A stretch of 64,000 nucleotides of DNA, taken from Setophaga petechia. Taxonomy: Eukaryota > Chordata > Aves > Passeriformes > Parulidae. The translations under genes and the position numbers were made by a program. This document shows positions 53,823 to 64,000 of the stretch, piece after piece. The notes beneath the pieces were generated by a model, which was not told where the DNA came from, searched no databases, and saw only the letters and a program-made list of their open reading frames with translations. The stretch lies in the NCBI GenBank assembly GCA_024362935.1, contig JANCRA010000011.1, positions 2,790,001 to 2,854,000 of the forward strand, read 5' to 3'. How positions within the stretch are numbered: position 1 is the stretch's first letter; each line of letters opens with the position of its first letter.

Positions 53823-55370
53823 ACTGGTTACAGATCTCTTTTAAAGAAAAATTTGTATTATACTTTTGTTGGTTTTAGGGAACAAACTATATAAATGAAG
53901 ATTCATTACCACTGCTGTGCTTCTTGTTCTGTTAGAAATAACCTTCGCATGGCAAAATTCGCTGTTCTTTCTGTAGGCATTGAGAGCCTTGAGAGGTAAG
54001 TGAAGGAAGGCTTGATCATGGCAAGTATGGTGCCAAATCCCAATGGGCTGAGGCTCCCTTAGTGTTTGCTTTTGGAGTGCTAATGCAAACACAAGCCATA
54101 ACATAAGGGACAGTAGCAAATTTGGGATGTTGGTGGGGAACCCTAAGGGTTTACTTATGTTAAATATTTCACACTGTTTTTACCAAGTGAATCAAGTACT
54201 AATGTGCATAATTTCCTTTGTCTTTTCCATCCAAGAGTACATACCTGTCAAAGGACAAACAGGATATAGCTTCTAGATGTGTAGTATAGGCTTTCAGTAA
54301 GATACCAGTTAACTTCACGAAGCTGTTTTTAAATCAGTAGCCTTTTTTTTTTTAGTTTTCTGAAGATATTGGAGACAGATGAGCTGGTGTTCTCAAGGCA
54401 ATTGCTGAGAATGTCAGTATCCTAGAGATTTGTGCCTGTTTTGCTTGAGACCATGACTGCAGGATGTTTCTTGGGGTTGTTAATTGAAGCGGCAGTGATT
54501 TTCTGACATGGTAAAAGCAAACACCTAATGAAAATCAGGATGTACCTGTAGCCTCACAGAATTCCAGAATATGCCAAAGCATGAGGTATCTTTCAAAGCT
54601 TGCTGTTGTATATCCGTGCACACTCACCAGCTTGTCTGACATCACTTAATCACTTAAGTTTTGCCGCAACTACTTCTGTTATAAAGTGAATGAAGTTTGG
54701 TGTTTCCATTTGGAGATAGTCAAGAGGCAAACTCCAAGGTGTGTCAGTGCAAAGGAGTAAGTGCTGCTATATTTACCTATTAAACCACAGATCTGGATGC
54801 GTTGCAGTCAAGGGAAGGGAGTGAGACTTGAAGACACTTCAGGTGGCCAGAATAGAAGCAGTTTGCTTGGTTTTGTTTGTGTTTTATTGTTTGACAGGTG
54901 TGCAGCTAGCTGAATTGACCAAGTAATATTTTCAGAATTAATATACTACTTGCATTCAGGAAAGTTAGAGAATCAGTGAATACTGACCAAAGGACAGCAG
55001 GGAGAAGTTGGGTAGTCTAGACATAAGGAAGAGTTTTTGAAACTTCAAGTTGTGATGCCCTGATAACCCAACAGACTTCCCACTTTGATAATTTAATTCC
55101 ATCACAGTTTAAACACAAATGTGTAACTACATTTTTACTTCCTACTGATTCCAGTAGTAACTTGTTTGAAGAATCCAAGTCAAGCATAATGGCTGTGAAT
55201 GCTGTCTCACTTGTTCTGTGTATGTCTGTACATAGAACTATATATATACACACACAGTCTGTGTGCTTAAAATACTAGGAGTGGAGGAGGGAAATACAGA
55301 AAAGCAAGTCAAATTCATACCCTAAAAATACTTCAAAACATGGAGGTTTCATTTCAAAAAATAACACCAT
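53823..55370. other. Tail-to-tail gap between RPL30 and MATN2
   Basis: About 1.5 kb of AT-rich DNA between the two poly(A) signals. No gene was seen. A short TATATATACACACACA stretch lies near 55,240. Confidence 0.75.
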
Positions 55371-55376
55371 TTTATT
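55371..55376 (-). terminator. MATN2 poly(A) signal
   Basis: TTTATT on plus is AATAAA on the gene strand, about 256 bp past the MATN2 stop. Confidence 0.6.
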
Positions 55377-55631
55377 ATTTTGCATAGCTTATTTCAGTTG
55401 TTCTGCTTAATTAGAACTTCTGCTAGTTACTAAATTGTTTATATAAAATTATCAACATTTCTTATCTGCAATCAATGCAAGACAACACATGGCATATAAA
55501 TGCAAGGATCCAGAATATTCTTTTCAACTTCAGACACAAAGATGTTATGTTACTTGGAACCAGTTTAAGAAAATAGCTCTGACAAGTTTGTATGTATAAA
55601 TATACAGTGTAGTGTACACTTCAAATTCTGA

Positions 55632-55684
55632 TCAGTATTTTAGTCTGTTTTCCAAGTCTTCCATTCTCTTCGTCATTTCTTCCA
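55632..55684 (-). CDS. MATN2: MATN2 last coding exon: end of the coiled coil
   Basis: 53 bp, phase 1 in. It encodes [17 protein letters not shown] (Leu split across the intron) and TGA. It matches human LEEMTQRMEALENRLRYR. The intron before it ends with AC, not AG. Confidence 0.93.
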
Positions 55685-58600
55685 GTAGATAAAAGTTAAG
55701 GAAAGAGAGCTACTGATAAAATGCATTAAAAAGTCAGCTACCTGATTGCTATGGTCCATAAACATTCTCGTTTCTCCTCCTAGAATCCCAGTAGTTTCTC
55801 ATACAATATTCCTTTATTTTCTTCTTATTTGATCAGCTGAGTTGAGAAAGCTGTATGAAGCCCCATTATTTAACAAGTTTACCTTGACATGGAGTTCAGA
55901 CTGTAGCTTATTAAAAAGGCTGGTTCTACAAATTGATTGCTTTTCTCTATTTTAAAGTGAGGGTAAATATTTACCTAGTTAATGCTGTTTTAAAATGTTT
56001 CACTTAATCATGTGGAAAACTGCACATTACTGACAGTAGGTTATAGAACCATGGGGCTCTGAGACCCCAGTAAGAATGCTCCTCATGATCTGTTCCTGTC
56101 CACAGTTGTGACAGTGGTTTCCAGACAAATGTGGAATAGAGCAGAACAAACTCCATGGGATCTAGGGCTGGTTCCAGTTACAGTAAGAAGCTGTAGCAAT
56201 ACAAAGTTGTGTACAGTGTCCCTTTCCTGATAAGCACTTCCAGTTGGCAGGAATGCTTTCTCCTGATGTTGGACCAGTACTGTTTACTTCAGCCCCTCTC
56301 TCTCTTGAGTGCCATGGAAAGGCTGCAGCCAGGGGAAGCTGAGAGGAGGAGGAGGCCTAGCATCAAGTGAGATCTGAAGTAGCTGAGATCTACCTCAGAA
56401 GGATGAATTTGCTGCACCCCACTCCTTGCTTGTTTGACTAGAGTCTTGATTTCAACATTTTAACATATTGCACAAGGGAAAATGGAGAACTGGGCATATA
56501 AATTGGGATCTTTGACACACTGCTTTTAGGAATTTTTTAGGGCAGACAGGCAAATAGAATTTGGCCTCTTGAGGTTGGCCAGAACAGCTGTGTGTACTGT
56601 CCCCCTCATTGTCAGCAGGAAAATCTCTTGCTGGTAAGGAGCCAGGGTGTGTGTCTTGCTTCTGTGGGTGTTCAGTCTGCCTGGACATTGGGTTTGGTAA
56701 TTGCTCATCTGTCTGCTGGGGCAAGGTTACTCTGCATAGGAGCATCATGTGAACTGCATTTTCTTCAACAGCCATATTTCTCAAGTGTTCACAGAGGTAA
56801 AGTTGAAACAGTGAAACTGCACTCAGCTTACTGATAGAAGTTAATGTAGCTGGACACAAAACAGTTTGGACTGGTCCCTCTGAATTTGTATTGTGTAACT
56901 GGAGCTACTTTTGTAGCCAGTTCTCCCTCCCCACCCCCCAGATCTCTGGGTGAGGACTAGGCAGCAGTCTGCAGTTACCAAGGACTAGTGTAGCACCTCA
57001 TACCTGAGCTTGCTCTTGAGATAAGGCAGAGAAATTAGGTTTGTAATAAAGAGGAAACTGGATTGTTCATACTCAACAAAGCAGTGGCTGCACAGTGCTC
57101 TGAGGAAGTGCTTAGCACTATTCCTATCAAAATTCCTAGTCTCTGGTTTGGTATTGACAGGTTTTCCATTACCTTGAGCCATTGAAGTAAAAATCATAGT
57201 TGCCTGCTCAAGTGGTAAAGCAAAAAAGCACATGTTGCTAAGCTTCTAAGCTTAGTAGCTAAGTTCTTTGAGTAAGCTCAAATGTCCTCACAGCTCAGCT
57301 GCAGGGGATTGTGGTGAAGAGCTTCTGAAGGGGCAAGAATTGGTCTCCTTGTCAGCATGCAGGCTGGAATGCTGCATGTCATGTAATACTTGAGGATGTG
57401 GGAAATAACCTAGAAATTTTTCTCCAAAGTTGTTGGAAGAAGTCCTGTCAGAGCAGTATGTGTGTTGATGAGCATTTGAAGCACCTAGCAATAACCTTAA
57501 CATGATGGCTTTCTCCTCTTTTATGAAATCTGCTTTGCATGGAGTAATATAATAAAGTGATTAGAACATAATTCCTTAAAGTGTCTGCCAAAGGATTCAC
57601 TTGGGAAGGTGAGAGGCTGGCTGTTGCAGGGAAGGTCTGCAGGTGGGCAGTGTTCTGCATCAGGTTACCAGCCACTGAGGGCTCTGCTTGCCTCCCTCTG
57701 GACTGACTGTTCACAGTCTGAAGCTGTTCCTGTCTAGGAGGCACAGAGTGATGAGCTGTTGGTATCAATGCACTCTTCTGTGCAGAGGATAAGTGCTTGC
57801 TGCTCTTGCACACAGTTACACAACTCCAGTAGAAGATGTGATGTCTTGTTAGCATTTATTTGATCAGAAGCAGCTTTCATGAAGAAGACAGGAATTTGCT
57901 GCATAAATAGTGCACAATGAGTTGTATTGCCAGTTTGCTGCTGTTTCCTGTGATGTGGATATTGCAGGCAGGGTAAAGGCTGCTGCACTAGCAGCTCCCT
58001 TGAAATAGACAGTGGCAGAAGCTAGTGATCTGCACTTTGCTAACTTTTATCTGCAATTCTTTTAATGCAAGATTAACCAAACCTGAATCCTCTGATTTCC
58101 TCCTTATCTAGAGTATGGTTTTAAATGACTCACTGCATATGTGCCTCACCAAGGAGTTCAGCAGGGAAACATCTCCTGTACCCCTGTAGTCAGTAAATAC
58201 TATTTCAGTAGCATCTGAAGAAGTAACCCAAAGCAAAGCATGTTAGTCTTGAATTTGACCAGTTGTTTCTTTGCTGTTCCTGAAGGTGTTTACTGTAAGG
58301 AGTTATTAAAATTTAAGATCCTTGTTAATATTTTGGTTCCTTCTATGAAGGAGAGGCAGATCAAAAGTTAAAGGCCTTGCTTATTGGCAACTATTACGTA
58401 GTTTAGATTTTCATAACAATAAACTGTTCTTAGCTATGGAGGCCGTTTAGACTTGATCCAAGAACATGCAGTTTGTTTTAACCTGCCTTTCTTATCTTAC
58501 CTGTAAGAAGCAGTTACTCAGAAAGGATATATCGCTGGGTGAGTTTTTTTACTTCACTGGTTGCATAGTTCTGGAATGTCACAAGGTTTTCACATTTGCA

Positions 58601-61600
58601 CTGGTCATTGTCTTTTGAGGCTTTTGCTGAAAAACAGAAACGCTTAAGTATAGGCTAAATGCTGAATAAATTGAATAGGATGGGGAGGAAATGACAAGGC
58701 ATTATAAATGCACAGCAGGTTTATTACAGCTGCCTGTTCTCAAAACAGGTCAACATCCCAAAGAACACCCTGAGGCAGATTCTGTTGGTACTGGAAAACA
58801 GTACACAGTGTGTACTCCTCCATGTTCAAAGAACAGTCTGGGTTGTTCTAAACAAAGGAACCCAGTTACCTGTTGTGGAGTGGATGTGACTGTCTTCAAA
58901 AAGATACTTGTGGTGTACTGCAAGATGTGGACAGTCAATGACATCTGTGAAGGCTATTGTGGTTGATTCAGGTCCTGCAGGAAACCCCCCCAACACTCTA
59001 AAAATCAGACCCACTAAATTATAATTTTTTTTTCTACTTGCATGCAATGAGTTCTCCTTAATTAGTAAGTAATCTCACTCATTCAAGGAAAGGATTAGGG
59101 ATACAAAGCTATGAAGGAACCAGGCTGTTAAGCTGTATTTACTATATACATGATAGAAGTTGTGGGTTGCAAAACTGAAAGGGAATTGTGAAGGTTCCTG
59201 TGAAAAACAGAAGTGGTTGAAAGCTGAACATGCTTTAAGTGTGAAGCCCAGTGTTGAAATACAAGCCTCCCCATGAAGTATTTCATTCAGATGAAGCATG
59301 CAGCCATGCTTTTGTTATAGTGAATCTCCATTTTTCACATTGCAGGGTGACTTGGAAGGGTGAGGAGGCAGGGACATGGGATAAACCATTTTAGCTGAAT
59401 TGTGAGAGTTCTTTACAGAAGGCAGCATGAAAAGGCAGCAGGAGAGGACACTTGAGTTAGAACAGCCAACCTGAAGGCTGTGGACCAGTCTTATGAAGCC
59501 TCCCAGATGATGCATCTTGCTGGTGAGGTGACTCTCTCAAGGCTGGTAGATAGAAATTTCCAAAGGAAATGATATCACAAAAGAGCAATAAAAATGTTCA
59601 CATTCCCTACAATTGCCAGTAGCTTGATATTTGTCTCTCATCACACGGAGAATGCCTCATACCTGTGTAATTTAGAAGAAGTCCAGTGTTGAAACTCCAC
59701 AATTTGCCCTTCAACTCAGACTATCAGAACAACTCCTCCAAAACCAAAGCGATTATTTAATAATAGTGAAGTAATCCAAAATGACAGCAATCTACTTTGT
59801 GTCCTACAGTGAAAATTCTTTCATGTTTCATTATCATCCATCATCCTTTGGGGTGAACTGAATAAGAACATTGCTTGGAGAAAGAAAAAGTTTCTTCCTG
59901 TCCTTCAGTTTTCTTCTTTACAATGGGAAACATTGATTAGGGAGTTGGGAGTTTTTAGGTGAGAAGGGTGCAGCAGAGTCTATTTGATACACTACAGGCA
60001 AAAAATACACGTTTTTAATTCATGAAGCACAGCCTTTAAACTGTAAGGGTTTATTTCAGAGTCTACACCCCGATCTTTTCAGTCAAGAGATGGAAACAGA
60101 AACCTGCTGGGAGGCAGAACCGCAGCCGTTGTGTGCCCTGCCCCTTTCTTGCCGCCAGAGGGCAGCGTGGAGGCAGCTGCGGTTCCTTCGGCATGGGTCC
60201 TTCCCTAGGAAATGAACACTTCGTGACTCCGGGCCCTTCATGGCCCAGATGGGCTGAAGAGCAGGTATTTAACAGCTGCATGTGACCGATGATGCCAGCA
60301 TCTGGGACACAGCCCCTCCTCTGGAACCCAGAGCTCCTTCCCTGAAAGTGAATGCATGGGGGTAAAAGGTGACAGTGCAAACTTGCATGATATGCCATGA
60401 AGATGCAGTAGGGAGGTGGAAGATGCTTCTGTGACATCCAGGTTTGCTATAACTATCGGGGTCCCTGCTGGTTTAGTCAGTTTTGACAGATGCATAATAA
60501 TACACAGCTGTGCTAAATAGCATTGGGAAGGATATGAGGCCCTTTTGAGTGGAGGTTGAAATAACTGAGCATGAATATCGGGGAAGAACAGATGAGTGGT
60601 TGAATAAGGAGACCAGAGGAGATCAGGCAGCAGAACTACAATATTTATATAGAGAGCTATAGATATCTCAGTCTGGATGGGAACCAGCTGCTGGAAGGAA
60701 CTCAGATTTTGGAGAGGAGTTCAGGGCAGTGAGGTGTGGGATGAGATCACAAGGGAATTAAACAAACGAGAAACATAGTCTAGCTGAAGAATGATCAAAT
60801 GGAAACAAGGATGGTGAAGATTTCTGTTGTAGGAGCAATGGAGCAGGTAAGATGAATTTTGAGTGTTTGACCCTGGGTAATGACTTGCTCTAGAAGTTGT
60901 TCAGGAGCTGCAAGCTAATGAGGGGCTTGTTTAGGAAGGGCAGAGGAACTGACCTGAAATGTTTGAGCTTTGGACACTGGGCTGGTATGGACATGTAATT
61001 AGGGACAGAAAAATGACAGATGCACTGGTAGAGGTGTGGCAGGAGGTCTCCAGTTTGGAATAGCAGTTGGGCATTTAAGAAACTCCTCTTCAGGCTTGAA
61101 GAGTAGTTGGGGCTCTAAGATTTCTGTTCTCATTGCCTCTGTGAAGCTAAATAAACACACAGGTAGTGACAGAGGCTGATCACCCTGAATCCCTTGGTGA
61201 AGTCAGTGCAATGAATAAATTTGTTGGGGAACAATGCTGATGTTGAATGTTGGTTTTTAGTGTTCTGTTTTGTAAAAAAAAACACAAGTAATTTGTTAGA
61301 AGGAGCCTGTGAGAGTGTCATCAAAAGCAGTGTCTGAATATTTGCTGAACTGATAACGATCCACAATTTGGAAGGAGAACAGAATGTTAACCAGCTGGCT
61401 GCTGAGTACTGTCATCTGATCAGGGCTGGGGTCTTGAGACAAAAATAGTATATGACCATGTAATTAAAAGCTCCCACAATGCACATGCCCAGGGCTGAAG
61501 CTGCAATCATATTGAGTGCGTATTATGTATGACATTGCTGGAGCCTCGTTAGTGCTTCCAGTCAGATGAGAAATTAACATTAACCAAGGCAGTGAATGGG

Positions 61601-63617
61601 AAGCTTCCAACTGAATTCCTTTTAATAAGAGGCAAGAGGAAAAAAACCCCCTCCTTTTTTGCCTTTACTACTAGTCATCAAGAATAATTAATAGTAATCA
61701 GCAGCTATTTTACAAGGCAGATGCTTTCTTGCAGAATAAAAGGCCTAACCCTCAAAAAAACATTTGGAGAACTTCTACTATAGTTGGAAACATGCAGTGC
61801 ATTCACAGCTGGGATTAGGGATGAGAGGCTCTGTCAGTGCAGTCCATGAGGACAGGATCTCCTACTGTTCTCACAAGGTGGAGCCTCAGAAGACCTCAGC
61901 TAAGGACCAAAGCTGGAGTAAAGACAAAAGTCATTGCTATTGCAAAGGAGGAGAAAAACTGCACTGTATACAACAGAAGGAATAAAAAAAGAGAACTTTT
62001 AGATTGTGGAACAGGTTTGGAGGCAGAATTTCTGGTGGAGTGAATTGATGAGTAATAGGTAGTTCTGGAGTGTCCAGAAAAACAGGGCTGGTCAGTCCTC
62101 AGTTCACAGATGTGAGGCATTCATTGCCTATTGCTGAGAGAGGGGCAGGACAGAAGCTGAAGCACCAGTGCCGCCCAGTTACTGGAGGTGTAGACAAGAA
62201 ACTGCCACAAAGGGGCAGGATTTACTTCTTTTTTAATATTTTAAATAATGTAGTTAAAAGGAAAAAAATGTGGTTGCTAACCACTGTTGTGGGTACCTGA
62301 AGGATGCATTTCCATCCCTGAGCTCTGGGGTTTGCTGGTCAGTGAGAGTTACTATACTGGGGTTTGCTAATGAGTGAGAATTATTGTTCTGGCTGCCAGA
62401 TAGTTTTGGGTTTGGCTTCTCCAAAAGCTTTTAAGATGACATGCTGTCATTGGAAGATTGTCTGCCTGGTAAGGTTAATTGAACTGACTTGGTTTTATGT
62501 TATCATTTAGTATTTCAGAAAGATGAAACTAGGACTTCTTAGGACTGAAGGACAAAGAGTATGCAAACTAAGAAACATCCTCAAAGTCTTTTTTACAGAT
62601 TCTTTCTTCAGATCTGTATAAAGAAATGTCCTGCAGCTAATTTTATACAATAATGTAAAAGAAAAGAAAAAAAAAGGCAACATCTGTTTGGATTTAATTC
62701 CAAGAAAAACAACCAGATAAAATCTAGTGAAAATTAAATAATCTTGCACAATTCTAGTCTTATGACAAACATCATTCCATGTGTTGTTTCTGAATTTTGC
62801 TTCAGGTACCAGTTTGAATGTGCAAAAAAATACTGAGTCTTGGAAATGTGTGAGTGGGAGAGATATGCTGTCCTCTCTCTGGCTCCATAGCTTTCATCTC
62901 AGATTCCCCCTTCCCCTTGCAAAACTTCATCTGGGGATCTTTATATAAAAGCTGTTTGTTCCCGAGTGAAGAAGGGTGCTTTCTGAAACAAACCTTCCAC
63001 ATTTGTGTAGCAAAACTCAGAGCTTATGCAAAACTGACATCCACTCTTTGTAGCTGTGAATGTATGTTCAATGAACTATTTTTAGTCTATAAATACACAC
63101 AACAGCTCTTGAGGATTTATTTTGCTGTGGTTTAGGTTTTTGCTGCTGGTCTTAGGATTTTTTTAAACACTCATTAAGGTATTACAAATCCCTGATTATT
63201 TTCCCACATTCCTAATGAAATATATCATGTTTATTTGGTGGAGTGGGGTTCATTGCATGGCTGACTTAACCAGAGAAATAGAAAAGAGAAGAAGCGATTA
63301 ATTCTTCTAGGCGTAGAATTATACTTTCATGAAAATAAAGGGAAGATAATTTACCTGGTGATGGATTAACAGTATATATTCTTCATGTATTAAAGGACAG
63401 AAAAATCCAAAAAGCAAAACACCTGAAACTATTCACTTCTGTAAGGAAAATGGAATTTTTTTACCTTCACAGATTTGGGCTCTTAGCTCTTCACTTATGT
63501 CCTCCAGAGCTGTGAAATCCTCAGCATAGAAGAGATGTTTATATGATGGCTCAGAAGCAATTTCCAGCAGTTCTTCTTCAATTGCTTTTCCTATTCCAAT
63601 GGCATAGATGATTATAC
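55632..63617 (-). CDS. MATN2: MATN2, matrilin-2, last four coding exons (5' part beyond the right edge)
   Basis: Matrilin-2 is a secreted extracellular-matrix adaptor that forms filaments and oligomerises through a C-terminal coiled coil. Exons here: 63617-63465 (end of the second VWA domain), 58974-58870 (linker), 58626-58531 (Cys pair and coiled-coil start) and 55684-55632 (coiled-coil end, TGA at 55632-55634). All junctions are phase 1, and 134 complete residues close without a stop. Matches to human MATN2 include [44 protein letters not shown] and [17 protein letters not shown]. The two Cys of DQCKCEN are the interchain disulphide residues typical of matrilins. Heptad leucine/methionine spacing is clear. 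The N-terminal VWA and EGF repeats lie beyond 64,000. The final intron is of the U12 AT-AC type. Confidence 0.95.
55685..58530 (-). other. U12-type AT-AC intron of MATN2
   Basis: The 2,846-nt intron begins /ATATCCTTT and ends AC/. The branch site TTCCTTAAC (55703-55695) lies 11 nt before the 3' end. All three elements match the minor-spliceosome consensus exactly. Established knowledge: matrilin genes interrupt the coiled-coil coding region with an AT-AC intron. No exon or repeat was recognised inside. Confidence 0.95.
58531..58626 (-). CDS. MATN2: MATN2 exon: cysteine pair and first part of the coiled coil
   Basis: 96 bp, phase 1 to phase 1, acceptor GTTTTTCAG. It encodes [20 protein letters not shown] and [11 protein letters not shown]. 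The exon ends CAGCGAT| directly before the U12-type 5' splice site ATATCCTTT; an ordinary GT donor is absent, and reading on gives a stop after five more codons. Confidence 0.92.
58870..58974 (-). CDS. MATN2: MATN2 exon: linker before the coiled coil
   Basis: 105 bp, phase 1 to phase 1, acceptor TTTCCTGCAG, donor AACAG|GTAACT. It encodes [20 protein letters not shown] and [14 protein letters not shown]. It aligns with the human SEPVTINIQDLLSC and VQHRYLFEEDN region. Confidence 0.88.
58975..63464 (-). other. MATN2 intron between VWA2 and linker exons (4.5 kb)
   Basis: No further exon was found, including none for the human ALEDSDGRQD-type alternative segment. It contains a CTCF-like motif at 60152-60165 in a small GC-rich patch. 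The rest is unremarkable, and no classified repeat was seen. Confidence 0.7.
60152..60165 (+). promoter_or_regulatory. CTCF-like motif in a MATN2 intron
   Basis: CCGCCAGAGGGCAG matches the CTCF core CCASYAGRKGGCRS at 13 of 14 positions (the third base differs). It lies in a short GC-rich patch (about 60,105-60,200) in the same orientation as the motif at 26,731. Confidence 0.5.
63465..63617 (-). CDS. MATN2: MATN2 exon: C-terminal end of VWA domain 2
   Basis: 153 bp, phase 1 to phase 1, acceptor GAATCCAG, donor TGAAG|GTAAAA. It encodes [40 protein letters not shown] and [10 protein letters not shown], the last strand and helix of the VWA fold. Confidence 0.95.
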
Positions 63618-64000
63618 CTGGATTCAAAAGAAATTGCACATACTTATTGTTTCAGCAGTTCTAACTCTAAGCACTTGTTCATCCATGAAAGGAAAATAAG
63701 AGAGAAAGGGAGAGCCCAAGAAATGTATATTATATATCACTTTAAAATCAGTGAAGGGGCTTAATATGCTGTAATTACTGGGAGATTTGTAGAAACTCTC
63801 TTGTTTGCTGTAATTTGACATACAGCTTTGTGTTAAAGAGATGACACTTGCCTGGCCACTACTGATAGTAAATGGTCCCAGAAAGTATTACAAACAATCC
63901 AAGAGAATCACACAGTTCAGCCTCACAGTTGCACTGCAAGTCCCTGGTTTGTGTGTGTCTGTAGGGTATATGCAATGCAGAGTTGATGGGAAAACCTGTT
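63618..64000 (-). other. MATN2 intron at the right edge
   Basis: Intron sequence upstream of the VWA2 exon, cut by the window edge. Nothing was recognised. Confidence 0.7.

Overview
The window is nuclear DNA from a vertebrate, almost certainly a bird and perhaps a songbird. Five multi-exon genes lie in the order POP1(-), RIDA(+), ERICH5(-), RPL30(+), MATN2(-). This is the mirror image of the conserved human 8q22 block MATN2-RPL30-ERICH5-RIDA-POP1. Interspersed repeats are mainly CR1 LINEs with the typical ATTCTRTGATTCT-like 3' ends, plus ERV LTRs. Introns are AT-rich and short, as in birds. The species cannot be named from the sequence.

Layout. Positions 1-16,631 hold the 5' half of POP1 (RNase P/MRP subunit) on the minus strand: 11 coding exons, 560 codons in one open frame, with the rest beyond the left edge. 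Intron 6 carries a solo ERV LTR with a 6-bp target duplication. Positions 16,632-16,941 are a compact CpG-rich divergent promoter. RIDA (imine deaminase, 136 codons, six exons) runs right to 24,894. CR1 copies sit almost against both first-exon splice donors. RIDA intron 1 holds an unidentified 166-aa antisense ORF behind a good splice acceptor. About 25.6-33.6 kb is the tail-to-tail gap between RIDA and ERICH5, with several CR1 3' ends and one GC-rich patch containing a CTCF-like motif.

ERICH5 (three coding exons, about 207 aa, N-myristoylation-type start) occupies 33.6-40.3 kb on the minus strand, with pentanucleotide repeats on both sides of exon 1. The 40.4-50.0 kb head-to-head gap holds a 400-bp (CCTTT)n/(CCCTT)n microsatellite bracketed by a 107-bp inverted repeat, a probable LTR and a CR1. 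RPL30 (115 aa, complete, TOP-type promoter) spans 50.06-53.84 kb and hosts a well-formed H/ACA snoRNA, probably SNORA72, in its last intron. From 55.35 kb to the right edge lie the last four coding exons of MATN2 on the minus strand: the end of the second VWA domain, a linker and the coiled coil. The final MATN2 intron is a textbook U12-type AT-AC intron.

The genes are not an operon. They are housekeeping genes (POP1 and RPL30 in RNA processing and translation, RIDA in metabolite repair) next to a matrix gene and a fast-evolving acidic protein gene. All exon boundaries were set by hand from splice sites, phase continuity and recalled similarity to the human proteins. No prokaryotic system, CRISPR array or intact viral gene was seen.
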